Source: Bacillus sp. MM2020_1 (GTDB taxonomy: Bacteria; Bacillota; Bacilli; Bacillales; Cytobacillaceae). From it: DNA of 59,555 nucleotides. Below are positions 16,884-25,214 of the stretch, piece by piece; the stretch's first letter is position 1, and each line of letters opens with the position of its first letter. The position numbers and the translations under genes were made by a program. The stretch covers positions 1 to 59,555 of the forward strand of contig JAANMP010000026.1 in the NCBI GenBank assembly GCA_011250595.1, written 5' to 3'. The notes under the pieces were generated by a model. The model made no database searches, was not told the DNA's origin, and saw only the letters and a list, made by a program, of their open reading frames with translations.

Positions 16884-18077
16884 CTAGAGTTGTCCATGAA
16901 CGGTGCCTGACACCATTTTTGTTTTGAGAATTCGATCGTAAAGCACGGTTGTGACGATTGCGATTAAGAATAGGAAGATTAGTACGATGAATAATGCTGA
17001 CATGTTATACATGTCGACGATCATGCCGCCCATTAATGGCCCAACCATTCTTCCGCCTGTGGCGGTACTGTTGACGATTCCTTGGTAGAAACCTTCGCGG
17101 CCCTTTGGGGATAAGTCAAAGGCGACGGTAGGAACTACTGGCCAGATGAACATTTCACCGATAGTTAAAATAATCATCCCGACAAGAAAACCTGAAAACA
17201 TCGTTGCCTTACCTGCCACTAAAAATGAAATAATGAAAATACCAATTCCTATAATCATTTGAAGTTTAAGTGAGATGGTTAGGTGCTTCAATATCACATT
17301 TAATAACGGTTGACCAACGACAATTAAGGCTCCATTGATCGACCATAATAAACTATATTGTGTTAATGATATATCGATTTCCTGTGTATACGAGGCAATT
17401 GTGGTTTGCCATTGCACGTAGGCCACCCAACATAGCAAATAACCTGTGCACAAGATTAATAAAGCAGTTAGATTTTTTTTATTCTTAACGGTTGGAACAT
17501 TTAAATCGGTTGTTGCTATTTTACTTGAATTCACTAAGATTCCTTTATAGCCAAATACAGCGATGAATAAAAAAAGGATATACATAACGGTATTTGCCAG
17601 GAAGATCCATTGGAAGGAATAAGCAGCTACAATCCCTCCCAATGCCGCTCCCACGGCTACCCCAAGGTTTTGGGCGACATAAATGGCATTAAAAGCTTTA
17701 CGACCGCCTTCTAACCAAACAGAACCTGCCATAGCATACATCGATGGAAAAATAATCCCCGTACCAAATCCAATAATGACTTGGAAAATAATATATGCTG
17801 GCCAACCGTGCCAGAAAGTTAAGCCAATAAGGGCCGCAAGCGTGATACTAATTCCTAGAACAATAGATTTATAGCCGCCAATTTTATCAAATAGGCTGCC
17901 GCCATAAAGGTTGCCTACCACACTAGCTGCGGAATTTAACATCAAAACAATTCCGGCTACTGATAAAGACTTCCCTAAATGGTCGTGAATATAGATTGTA
18001 TTTAAAGGCCACAAAAATGAAGAGCCTGTTACGTTCACAATCATCCCAATTATTAAGAGCCATAAGGCACGTGGCAT
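16884..18077 (-). CDS. yttB: MFS transporter (YttB-like)
   Basis: 397-aa major facilitator protein with 12 predicted helices. The loop 2-3 motif is GGSLFDKIGGYKS, a variant of the MFS G-x-x-x-D-x-x-G-R/K signature. Loop 8-9 and the end of helix 5 (VGAALGGIVAAYS) look like drug-efflux members. The B. subtilis gene next to leuS with this profile is yttB; substrate unknown. I start at ATG 18077 (AAGGGGCG upstream), not the in-frame TTG 18116, whose extra residues are hydrophilic and unconserved. Confidence 0.8.
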   Translation of the reverse strand: MPRALWLLIIGMIVNVTGSSFLWPLNTIYIHDHLGKSLSVAGIVLMLNSAASVVGNLYGGSLFDKIGGYKSIVLGISITLAALIGLTFWHGWPAYIIFQVIIGFGTGIIFPSMYAMAGSVWLEGGRKAFNAIYVAQNLGVAVGAALGGIVAAYSFQWIFLANTVMYILFLFIAVFGYKGILVNSSKIATTDLNVPTVKNKKNLTALLILCTGYLLCWVAYVQWQTTIASYTQEIDISLTQYSLLWSINGALIVVGQPLLNVILKHLTISLKLQMIIGIGIFIISFLVAGKATMFSGFLVGMIILTIGEMFIWPVVPTVAFDLSPKGREGFYQGIVNSTATGGRMVGPLMGGMIVDMYNMSALFIVLIFLFLIAIVTTVLYDRILKTKMVSGTVHGQL

Positions 18078-18205
18078 AAAAAACGCCCCTTCACATTTCA
18101 CTATTTCAATTTCCAAAGATTTATTCTAATCCTTTTTATTATAAGGTGCAATTCTTTTTCTTTTCCAGTAATGGCGGGCTATGATACCGGGTATTCGAAT
18201 GGGGA

Positions 18206-18361
18206 ATTCGTGGAACTTTGTAATAATTCTGTGGATTCTCGAGGTGGATTCCGCCGAATGGGTCCAGGATTCCGCCGACTTACGAAAATTATTCCGCCAA
18301 CCTGCGTCTGGATTCCGCCAATCTTCCTATTTATTCCGCCAATTCCCCGTTTATTCCGCCA
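18206..18361. repeat. phased ATTCCGCC array, period about 21 bp
   Basis: Six ATTCCGCC[G/A]A units start at 18247, 18268, 18290, 18311, 18332 and 18352 (steps 21, 22, 21, 21, 20). Two weaker units, ATTCGTGG and ATTCTGTGG, precede them at 18206 and 18226. Spacers are not conserved. With the hairpin at 18409 this is all I see in the gap between yttB and nrfA. It is not a CRISPR array: the units are far too short and the spacing is about two helical turns. Confidence 0.75.
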
Positions 18362-18408
18362 AACCCTTTTTCCCACAAAAAATTTGGCCTGACAAACAAA
18401 GAAAACGA

Positions 18409-18439
18409 AAACACTGTTCTCATAAGAGCAACAGTGTTT
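18409..18439. terminator. hairpin downstream of nrfA
   Basis: AAACACTGTT / AACAGTGTTT, 10-bp perfect arms with 11-nt loop, 40 nt beyond the nrfA stop. The T run on the minus strand is short, so this is a probable rather than certain terminator. Confidence 0.6.
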
Positions 18440-18478
18440 CCTAACGAAATCATATTTTTTCCTTCACAAAATCAAAAT

Positions 18479-19930
18479 TTATTTTTTCGGTACTACTGGT
18501 ACAACTGGCGCTTGGGCAGGGAAATAGGAATTGACTGCCGCATCCTTTTTCTTCTCATTTACTTTTTCGTCAAGAACTGCCTTTTTCACTTTTTCAATTT
18601 CCTTATCCAGTTCTTCCATGTTGACGCCTTTTTTCACAAGCTCTTCTGTGGCAAGACGGACAGCCTTATTTGATTGGACAACTGATTCTCTCAGTGAATC
18701 CATCGAACCCTGTGGATTATGGAAGCCAGCAGAGTTTTCAGCTGCGATAATATCCCAGAACCATTGGCCCTTTCGAACAAATTCTTGCGCTTGCTTGATC
18801 TTATCTTGACTTACACCGGATGTAATCATTTTATTTACATAATAGTGTGAGGTTGTAGAAATGTCTTGAGCTTCGTGTAATGCACTTACATTCGCTTCTT
18901 GAATCTCAAGCACACGATCTTTCAATTTATCTAAATCACGGTCACCGTGACACTGGCCGCAAGAAGTTTGCATCGTTTTCAGCGGGGAAGTCCACCAGTG
19001 TGAGGTGATTTTTCTTTTTCCATCGACACGCTCATATGGCATATGGCAATCGGCACAGGAAACATTGGCCTTACCATGGGTTCCGGATGAATGCGTTTCA
19101 TATTCAGGATGCTGTGATTTTAACATTGGAGTCCCTGAAATATTACTAATCCAGTCTTTTTCAAAGCCCTTTTCTTTCGCAATTGTACTGTAATATTCAT
19201 ACATTTCTTCTGGTTTAAATCCTTTGGTCCACGGGAAGGTGACTTCACTATTGTCTGCGGCAAAATAATATTCCACGTGACACTGCCCACAAACATAGCT
19301 GCGCATATCATTCTTTGTAGGATTGGATGTATCTACACCTTTTGCTTCCAATGCCTTATAAAAGCTTGGACGTGTGACACGCAAATCCATTGTTTTTGGG
19401 TCATGACAATCAGAACAACCAATTGGCGAGTGCCCCATTGCTTCGCCTTTTGGCCAGATATCTTTGTTAAAATTAGCGCCCCAATAGCTGTCGCCCATTT
19501 CTTTAATCATTTTTGGAACTGCAGTTGATTTACATGTATAACAAGAACCCACTGATTTATCAGTAATCCGTTTTACGTTACGAATATCTTCTAAAGCGTA
19601 TGTATGACCACGCTCTTCATTATACTCCGTTGCAAAACCATATCCATTGAAAAGGATTGGTAACAAAGGCTCCTTATCTGCATCATACTTGCTGCGTTTT
19701 ACAGAACCTCCATATGTTGTATCTTCCATTTTTTCATTTTTCTTGTAGCTATTATATTGAAGCGGAAATAAATCCTTAAACGCTTCATTGCTTATTTCAT
19801 CTGCCGCGAGACCTGTTGTCTTCTTACCTGCTGCGGAAGCTGTTTTCTCACTGGAGTCATTGCTGCATCCAGTAATAATCAGTATTAAAGCTAGCAGGAG
19901 AAGATATGCCCAATTCCGAAACCTTCCCAT
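18479..19930 (-). CDS. nrfA: ammonia-forming cytochrome c nitrite reductase
   Basis: 483-aa penta-heme enzyme that reduces nitrite to ammonium with six electrons outside the membrane. A lipoprotein signal ends in ITGC (Cys22), anchoring it to the membrane as expected in a Gram-positive. The catalytic heme uses CYTCK (Cys130, Cys133, Lys134). Four CxxCH motifs follow: CSDCH, CGQCH (214-218), CADCH and CGQCH (324-328). The Tyr after the third heme and the His in KSQHPE are catalytic residues of the family. It lies 2 nt after nrfH in the same operon. Confidence 0.96.
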   Translation of the reverse strand: MGRFRNWAYLLLLALILIITGCSNDSSEKTASAAGKKTTGLAADEISNEAFKDLFPLQYNSYKKNEKMEDTTYGGSVKRSKYDADKEPLLPILFNGYGFATEYNEERGHTYALEDIRNVKRITDKSVGSCYTCKSTAVPKMIKEMGDSYWGANFNKDIWPKGEAMGHSPIGCSDCHDPKTMDLRVTRPSFYKALEAKGVDTSNPTKNDMRSYVCGQCHVEYYFAADNSEVTFPWTKGFKPEEMYEYYSTIAKEKGFEKDWISNISGTPMLKSQHPEYETHSSGTHGKANVSCADCHMPYERVDGKRKITSHWWTSPLKTMQTSCGQCHGDRDLDKLKDRVLEIQEANVSALHEAQDISTTSHYYVNKMITSGVSQDKIKQAQEFVRKGQWFWDIIAAENSAGFHNPQGSMDSLRESVVQSNKAVRLATEELVKKGVNMEELDKEIEKVKKAVLDEKVNEKKKDAAVNSYFPAQAPVVPVVPKK

Positions 19931-19932
19931 TT

Positions 19933-20445
19933 CTAAAATCCTCCCTTATTTTCTAATAACTCTCCTGAAACAGGTGGCTTATTATAACGATCATCTTTAA
20001 AGCCTTTCCCGTGTGGTACTGTTTTGTGACAGGAAATACATTTTTCCTTTGCATCATGCGATACATTGTCTAACGTACTTTTGTGGCAGGAAATACAGTT
20101 ATCATTCATGATGTTTTCTGTTCGATCCGTCGCCTCAATCACATCTGGTATCTTCTTCGTTCCAAGTGTGTTGAAATAAATATGTGTCATCCCTGCGCGA
20201 CCCTTAAAGAATAACTTACCCACCTCACTTTTATGTGGCAGATGGCAGTCATTACATTGTAAATCCGAATGAGTAGAATCCATGAATGACTTATGAACCG
20301 ATTTCATCGTATGACAATTTTGACAAAAACCTGGAGAATCCAGGTAGGCCATTGTTTTTACCGTTGAAAAGGATAAAAACACACCAATCAAAAGCGCCAA
20401 GACAATTAAAAACTTTTTGTCCATTTTTAGTAGTTTTTTAAACAT
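19933..20445 (-). CDS. nrfH: NrfH tetraheme menaquinol dehydrogenase
   Basis: 170 aa with one N-terminal membrane helix (about residues 10-32) and four CxxCH motifs: CQNCH (41-45), CNDCH (64-68), CISCH (117-121) and CISCH (136-140). It belongs to the NapC/NirT/NrfH family and carries electrons from menaquinol to NrfA, with which it forms a membrane complex. The men genes later in the window supply the quinone. AGGTG precedes ATG 20445. The C-terminus, SGELLENKGGF, is an uncharacterised short tail. Confidence 0.94.
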   Translation of the reverse strand: MFKKLLKMDKKFLIVLALLIGVFLSFSTVKTMAYLDSPGFCQNCHTMKSVHKSFMDSTHSDLQCNDCHLPHKSEVGKLFFKGRAGMTHIYFNTLGTKKIPDVIEATDRTENIMNDNCISCHKSTLDNVSHDAKEKCISCHKTVPHGKGFKDDRYNKPPVSGELLENKGGF

Positions 20446-20534
20446 TTACTTCACCTCCCATAGAAAATTTCTCTCTCTCTTTTTTTATAGTTAAAGTACT
20501 TTTCTGTACCTTAAACCCAAATGGATTACAAGTT

Positions 20535-21329
20535 TCATTTTCTCTTTCTTACCAAAAATAATAGTGCACCTATTGATAGAACGCTGATCCCACTGAAAGC
20601 ACCGATAGCAAGACGATTTGATTTCTCGTCCTTTATGTTTTTGGTTTGTGAATTCATAAGCTCAAAGGTAGGCTTGGATTCACTACGTTCATAGGTAAGG
20701 GTGAAGTTTTTTTCTTCCCCTGCTTTTACATGTTGAAAAAGATAGGAGTATGTATTTTTCTCATCCCCGTGATTATCTTTTTCTGAAGGGATTGGCGTTA
20801 TTTTCACTTTTTCTGCTTTATCTGGAGTTGTAAAAATGACATTCACCAAGTCAATATCAGCAAAACTTTTAAATTTGTACTGGAGAGTTTTTAGATCTCT
20901 TTTTACCTTTATGCTTTCTGAATAATACTCGATAACAAATTTATATCGCTCTTTCGGTCCGATTTCTTCGCAAGTAGTCCAGGAAATGGTCCCTTTTACA
21001 GGGTCAATTATGTATTCAATTTCATATGCCTTACTTAAATCATTAGAGTAATCGGCAACATAACCAATTCGAAAATCTTTCTCTTTCATGGGCAGAGGTA
21101 TTTCAATTTTTCCTATTTGCGGATGGTCCGTGTTGTTGACCATTGACCCTTGATACCCAATTAATAGTGGTACGTGATCCTTCTGTTTATCGTTGGGATG
21201 ATACGTATATTCCGGCATTACTTGAATGGACAATTCCTCCAAACCTAAAAGGCTTTCATTTTCAGCCAAGGTATTAGAAGGAAACATAAAAGCAAGGAGT
21301 ATGTTGACAATCAATATGTACTTATTCAT
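20535..21329 (-). CDS. surface-exposed protein at the head of the nrf operon, unknown function
   Basis: 264 aa. A signal peptide (residues 1-22, cutting near NTLAEN) is followed by an extracytoplasmic, beta-rich domain, then one C-terminal helix (about 242-260, FSGISVLSIGALLFLV) and RKRK, so it is anchored by its tail facing outward. There is a single Cys (in TTCEE) and no heme motif. No family is recognised. It lies 89 nt upstream of nrfH on the same strand and directly behind two Crp/Fnr sites, so it is probably expressed with nitrite reductase. A role in assembly or copper/heme handling is only a guess. Confidence 0.65.
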   Translation of the reverse strand: MNKYILIVNILLAFMFPSNTLAENESLLGLEELSIQVMPEYTYHPNDKQKDHVPLLIGYQGSMVNNTDHPQIGKIEIPLPMKEKDFRIGYVADYSNDLSKAYEIEYIIDPVKGTISWTTCEEIGPKERYKFVIEYYSESIKVKRDLKTLQYKFKSFADIDLVNVIFTTPDKAEKVKITPIPSEKDNHGDEKNTYSYLFQHVKAGEEKNFTLTYERSESKPTFELMNSQTKNIKDEKSNRLAIGAFSGISVLSIGALLFLVRKRK

Positions 21330-21369
21330 TTAGTTACTTCCTTTCACCTGGTTTATAATGTGGATAAAA

Positions 21370-21385
21370 TGTGAATTCGTTCACA
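21370..21385 (-). promoter_or_regulatory. Crp/Fnr-type site 1 (proximal)
   Basis: TGTGA-N6-TCACA, perfect match to the Bacillus Fnr half-sites and almost fully palindromic. It lies 41 nt before the first nrf-operon start codon. The nearest -10-like TATAAA (21352-21357) is about one helical turn too close for classic -41.5 activation. Confidence 0.75.
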
Positions 21386-21393
21386 TAAAATTC

Positions 21394-21438
21394 AAAAAAA
21401 GATGTTAGTTGAACCGATTTTTATTCTGTTCATCTAAC
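21394..21438 (-). terminator. terminator-like hairpin inside the nrf leader
   Basis: Minus strand: GTTAGATGAAC / GTTCAACTAAC (one mismatch), 13-nt loop, then three nt and seven T. It lies between Fnr site 2 and Fnr site 1, so transcripts from a distal promoter would meet it before the genes. Confidence 0.5.
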
Positions 21439-21509
21439 TTAAAGTAGAGGTTTTGAGATGAATTTTGTTAATCCATACCTTATTTAAACCATGATATGAC
21501 AAGGCAAAC

Positions 21510-21525
21510 TGTGACGCACATCACA
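21510..21525 (-). promoter_or_regulatory. Crp/Fnr-type site 2 (distal)
   Basis: A second perfect TGTGA-N6-TCACA, 140 bp upstream of site 1. A -10-like TTAAAT (21482-21487) lies at the distance expected for activation centred near -41.5. Confidence 0.75.
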
Positions 21526-21660
21526 AATTAAAGATCACTTGTTACCAAATTATGAACGAGGGTTTCCCTCTATTTTCAAGGTGTTTTTGGTGAAAAATTG
21601 TTATTTCAAGTGATTTTAAACACTTTTTTATAAAATATACCGTAGAAAATTTATCAAAAA

Positions 21661-21693
21661 AAAAGAGCCCTCAACGAAAAAAAATGAGGGTTC
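21661..21693 (-). terminator. terminator of the ytzC transcript
   Basis: GAGCCCTCA / TGAGGGTTC stem with an 11-nt loop and a long T run on the minus strand, 12 nt after the stop of the 59-aa gene. Confidence 0.8.
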
Positions 21694-21704
21694 CTTCTTT
21701 ATTA

Positions 21705-21884
21705 TTAGGAAGATTGGTCCTTTTCTTGGTGAAATTTGGATTTCACGGGCTGTCCGCCTGTTTTTTCATAGTTCTTCTTTGCTTGCTTTACAATATCAAA
21801 ATCTTGTCCGAGCTCTAGATCTTGATTATTAGTTCCATTCCGTGTTTTCTGTTCGGAATTTTGTTGTTTGGAACGCTTTTTCAA
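21705..21884 (-). CDS. small hydrophilic protein coupled to ytzC
   Basis: 59-aa, highly charged, Gln/Lys-rich protein starting KKRSKQQNSEQK and ending HQEKDQSS. Start is TTG 21884, which overlaps the ytzC stop (TTGA) and has AGGGGGAAAA 8 nt upstream, so coupling is likely. It ends just before a terminator, as a true last gene would. It has no cysteines, membrane helix or recognised domain and may be a small spore or cytoplasmic protein. It is easily missed because of its size and TTG start. Confidence 0.6.
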   Translation of the reverse strand: MKKRSKQQNSEQKTRNGTNNQDLELGQDFDIVKQAKKNYEKTGGQPVKSKFHQEKDQSS

Positions 21885-22150
21885 AGGTTTTCCCCCTCTA
21901 GAATCATTGTGTTCTGAAGCTGCTGAAGCTGGAGTCTCATTCTATGGAGTTGGTCCCTTTGCTGCGAATTTGCACTATGGGCCATTTTGGTAATGTCCTG
22001 GTAAGTATCTTCAAGCTGTTGCAGTGCCTTTGTGTAATCATCATCATTATACTGCTCTTGAAGGCTGCTTTGTTTGTACTGTTCCTCGGCATAGCGAATT
22101 GCATCCTCAACCTGTTGCATTAAGTTGTCCATTGAGTCGCGAGTAGCCAT
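21881..22150 (-). CDS. ytzC: YtzC-like DUF2524 protein
   Basis: 89-aa, helical, Gln-rich protein (MATRDSMDNLMQQVEDAIRY). It matches the DUF2524/YtzC family of Bacillus, which lies beside ytqA as here. Heptad-like leucine and glutamine spacing in the second half suggests a coiled coil. No function is known. GAAGGGGGTT precedes the ATG. Confidence 0.8.
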   Translation of the reverse strand: MATRDSMDNLMQQVEDAIRYAEEQYKQSSLQEQYNDDDYTKALQQLEDTYQDITKMAHSANSQQRDQLHRMRLQLQQLQNTMILEGENL

Positions 22151-22350
22151 CTTTAGAACCCCCTTCTTTAATAACTCAATCCCTTGGATCTATAGAAGCA
22201 TATTGCTTCATTTCTTATTGTGTTCTCCATTCTTTTTCCTATAACACAATTAGTTGGATAATTTTTTACCAAGCATGTTCGTAAATAATTACATTTGGAT
22301 AGCTTGTCATATCATGTTAAAATTGATGTTATGCTCTTTTACTTTGGCTT

Positions 22351-22525
22351 TGATAAACTTGCCTGTTGATTTCCGCTCCAGGCGCTTCGCTTTCCGCGGG
22401 CGGTCCGGGGAGCCTCCTCGGCGCTTAACGCGCCTGCGGGGTCTCCCCTGTCCCGTCCTCCCGCAGGAGTCTTCGCGCCTTCCGCTCCAATCAACAGGGT
22501 GCCAAAATCAACAATAGATTTAACA
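22351..22525. repeat. MITE-like intergenic repeat, copy B
   Basis: Same element as 3303-3476, with GGCGC / GCGCC in the inner arm and ends TGATAAA / TTTAACA. It lies just before the ytqA ribosome site, so it is transcribed into or next to the ytqA leader. It fills most of the ytzC-ytqA gap (22151-22558). Confidence 0.75.
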
Positions 22526-22558
22526 AAACTTTTACTATAAAAAAAGGAGGTTTTCTGA

Positions 22559-23518
22559 TTGAGTCAGACTAGACCTTTTCTATATGCATCTGATGATAAA
22601 CGTTACCATACTTGGAATTACCACCTACGCGAGCAATTTGGTCATAAGGTGTTTAAGGTGGCACTCGATGGAGGCTTTGACTGCCCGAACCGTGATGGCA
22701 CGGTCGCACATGGAGGTTGCACCTTTTGTAGTGCATCAGGATCAGGGGATTTTGCCGGTAATCGTGTCGAGGCTTTGGAAACTCAATTCAACGACATTAA
22801 AGAAAAAATGCACACGAAATGGAAAGACGGCAAATATATGGCCTATTTTCAGGCATTTACCAATACACACGCACCTGTAGATGTTCTTCGTGAAAAATAT
22901 GAATCCGTTCTACAGCAGGAAGGAGTAGTTGGTTTATCAATTGCCACCCGACCTGATTGTCTGCCCGATGATGTGGTAGAGTACTTAGCGGAATTGAATC
23001 AGCGTACCTATTTATGGGTGGAACTCGGCTTGCAGACTATCCACGAACGGACGGCCTCACTTATTAATCGTGCGCATGATTTTCAGTGTTATAAAGACGG
23101 AGTTAACAAGCTTAGGAAGCACGGCATTCGCATCTGCTCCCACATCATCAATGGTCTTCCACTTGAATCCTATGACATGATGATGGAAACAGCGCAGGAA
23201 GTCGCCAAGTTAGATGTGCAGGGAATTAAGATTCATTTGCTTCATTTGTTAAAAGGAACGCCAATGGTCAAGCAATATGAAAAAGGAATGCTTGAGTTTT
23301 TGTCGCAAGAAGACTATGTAAACTTAGTATGTGACCAATTAGAAATTTTACCACCGGAAATGATTGTTCATCGGATTACAGGGGATGGACCAATAGACTT
23401 AATGGTTGGACCAATGTGGAGTGTAAACAAGTGGGAAGTCTTAAATGCGATTGATGCTAAACTGAAGGAAAGGAACAGTTGGCAGGGGAAATTTTATCAA
23501 GGTAACTTGGTGAAGTAG
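22559..23518 (+). CDS. ytqA: radical SAM protein YtqA (TIGR01212 type)
   Basis: 319-aa radical SAM enzyme. Its iron-sulfur site is the spaced set in DCPNRDGT and GGCTFC (about residues 42-60) rather than a bare CxxxCxxC. GLSIATRPDCLPDDV and WVELGLQT are core-barrel motifs of the YtqA/YhcC family. The substrate is not known with certainty from sequence. Start is TTG 22559 behind a strong AAAAAGGAGG. Its stop overlaps the region of the ytqB start, so the two form an operon. Confidence 0.88.
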   Translation: MSQTRPFLYASDDKRYHTWNYHLREQFGHKVFKVALDGGFDCPNRDGTVAHGGCTFCSASGSGDFAGNRVEALETQFNDIKEKMHTKWKDGKYMAYFQAFTNTHAPVDVLREKYESVLQQEGVVGLSIATRPDCLPDDVVEYLAELNQRTYLWVELGLQTIHERTASLINRAHDFQCYKDGVNKLRKHGIRICSHIINGLPLESYDMMMETAQEVAKLDVQGIKIHLLHLLKGTPMVKQYEKGMLEFLSQEDYVNLVCDQLEILPPEMIVHRITGDGPIDLMVGPMWSVNKWEVLNAIDAKLKERNSWQGKFYQGNLVK

Positions 23519-23520
23519 TG

Positions 23521-24093
23521 ATGAAAATGGATAAAATTCTTCCATTTGCGAAAAGTTTACTTCATAAAGCGGTTAATCCCGGTGATATTGTGGTCGATGC
23601 TACAGTAGGAAATGGCTATGATACAGTTTTCTTAGCAGGGCTTGTTGGTGAATCCGGACATGTATTTGGGTTTGATATTCAAGAGGAAGCCATTGCTGCC
23701 AGTAAAGAACGATTGATACAGCAAAACCTATCAGACCGAGTTACGCTGTTCCAATCAGGTCACGAACACCTCTCCAAACTGATTCCTGACATCGGCCATG
23801 ACAAAGTAACAGGTGCCATTTTTAATTTAGGTTATCTTCCTGGCAGTGATAAAACGATTGTTACGAAGCCTGAGACCACGATTGCTGCCATTCATCAGCT
23901 ATTAGAGATTATGACATCTGAAGGAATCATTGTTCTTGTTATATACCATGGTCACAAAGGCGGGGCCGAAGAGCGGGATTCTTTGCTTAGCTATTGTAGG
24001 CAAATGGATCAAAAAACGGCACATGTGCTCCAATATCAATTTATTAATCAACAAAATAGTCCGGCGTTTATTATTGCCATCGAAAAAATCTAA
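23521..24093 (+). CDS. ytqB: SAM-dependent methyltransferase YtqB
   Basis: 190-aa class I methyltransferase. The SAM motif is VVDATVGNGYDTVFLA (about residues 23-38) and the acidic loop FDIQEEA follows. It belongs to the rRNA-methylase-like (rRNA_methylase, YtqB) family, whose B. subtilis member uses SAM and whose target is not firmly known. I place the start at ATG 23521; GTG 23518 and ATG 23527 are alternatives. It is translationally linked to ytqA. Confidence 0.85.
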   Translation: MKMDKILPFAKSLLHKAVNPGDIVVDATVGNGYDTVFLAGLVGESGHVFGFDIQEEAIAASKERLIQQNLSDRVTLFQSGHEHLSKLIPDIGHDKVTGAIFNLGYLPGSDKTIVTKPETTIAAIHQLLEIMTSEGIIVLVIYHGHKGGAEERDSLLSYCRQMDQKTAHVLQYQFINQQNSPAFIIAIEKI

Positions 24094-24116
24094 AACCAGG
24101 CCTTCCCGCCTGGTTT
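24093..24116. terminator. bidirectional terminator
   Basis: AAACCAGGC / GCCTGGTTT with a 6-nt loop between the convergent ytqB and ytpB. Confidence 0.85.
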
Positions 24117-25197
24117 ATTTTGTGATTAGCCTGGTGACAAACGCCGGGACTGATTTTTGCACAGAACGGTAGGCAAGACCGTTGAAATAAAAGAAGTAAC
24201 TAATCCAACCGCCCGATTTAATTATTCCTTTTGCCAATCTACGAACCTTTTTCTGTTTGCGGACCTTGGCATCCGATAAATATATTCCTAACAAACCACG
24301 GTTAATCAAGCGATGGAAATTTCTATGCGGAAGAAACTCCGTGTGCCGGTCTGCTTCTACGACAAAATGTTTTAATCGCTTAAAAAGTGTTTCTTCACTT
24401 TGATAATAGGAACAAAAATTTAAGTCCCCTCCCGCTATGTCCTCCTCTTGATCAATAAAATAATCCAACAGAATATGTAATCCCTGAATATATGGAAAGT
24501 ATCCCTTTCGAATATTTTCAGCATCACTAGGTTGAAAATCCTCACGAAGCGAGTAGGAGATTAAGCAGAATATCCCCAATGTAGAACCCGAACAAGCGGA
24601 GAATTCATACCATTCCATTTCAGGCAAGTGGTCTTGATTGGTTTGAAACCACTTTTCAAGGCGCGGGACACGCTCCTCTTTAGTAACATGCTTGTGTATT
24701 TGTAAATCACAATAGTATTGGCAAAGCTCAAGCAAATAATCTTTGATTCCATCATAATTCTTTACTTCTCTAAGAACCGAACGACAGGTTTCCGATAAAT
24801 CATACAAATAATTATCATCATCCTGGTCCACGCGAAGTCGGTAATAATTTTTCTTCTCAGCATTAAGAATCAGTGCATCTGACATCGATTCATGGAGCGC
24901 AGCAAAATCATTAGGATCAAGTGAGGTACTTCTGTCACATAGATTATCTAGATAATCACTGATTGTTTGATAGGCCACAATAAATTTTATTGCTTTTTTA
25001 TAGTCCTCTTTCGCAGTTAGTGCGAGGATGGCTCCTCCTTCACAATGGAAGGTTTTGTGCTCAATGCTAGCAAGAGCCTGGGTTCTTAGCTCCGCATTAG
25101 GAATTTTTTCAGCACGGCTTTTCCAATAAGCCAATTCTTTGTGGACAGCTGGAAGTATTTTGCGATAGACCCTAGACATTAGGGTGATTGGCATCAT
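24115..25197 (-). CDS. ytpB: tetraprenyl-beta-curcumene synthase-like protein YtpB
   Basis: 360-aa, soluble, all-alpha class I-like terpene cyclase (DUF2600). The Asp-rich pocket is SDYLDNLCDR (about residues 81-90), and a second conserved set is ADRHTEFLPHRNF near 290. In B. subtilis YtpB makes a C35 terpene and is also linked to bacilysocin. I start at ATG 25197 because the TTG at 25209 touches the GAAAGG ribosome site. It overlaps nothing and follows ytpA by 17 nt in the same operon. Confidence 0.88.
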   Translation of the reverse strand: MMPITLMSRVYRKILPAVHKELAYWKSRAEKIPNAELRTQALASIEHKTFHCEGGAILALTAKEDYKKAIKFIVAYQTISDYLDNLCDRSTSLDPNDFAALHESMSDALILNAEKKNYYRLRVDQDDDNYLYDLSETCRSVLREVKNYDGIKDYLLELCQYYCDLQIHKHVTKEERVPRLEKWFQTNQDHLPEMEWYEFSACSGSTLGIFCLISYSLREDFQPSDAENIRKGYFPYIQGLHILLDYFIDQEEDIAGGDLNFCSYYQSEETLFKRLKHFVVEADRHTEFLPHRNFHRLINRGLLGIYLSDAKVRKQKKVRRLAKGIIKSGGWISYFFYFNGLAYRSVQKSVPAFVTRLITK

Positions 25198-25214
25198 TGA
25201 AACCGACAACCTTT

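Noticed and set aside
16706..16897. 63-aa frame on the minus strand upstream of leuS
   Set aside because: It runs through the yttB terminator, the leuS promoter and the T-box start.
18247..18361. Possible CRISPR array
   Set aside because: The repeat unit is only 10 bp, steps are about 21 bp and no cas gene is near.
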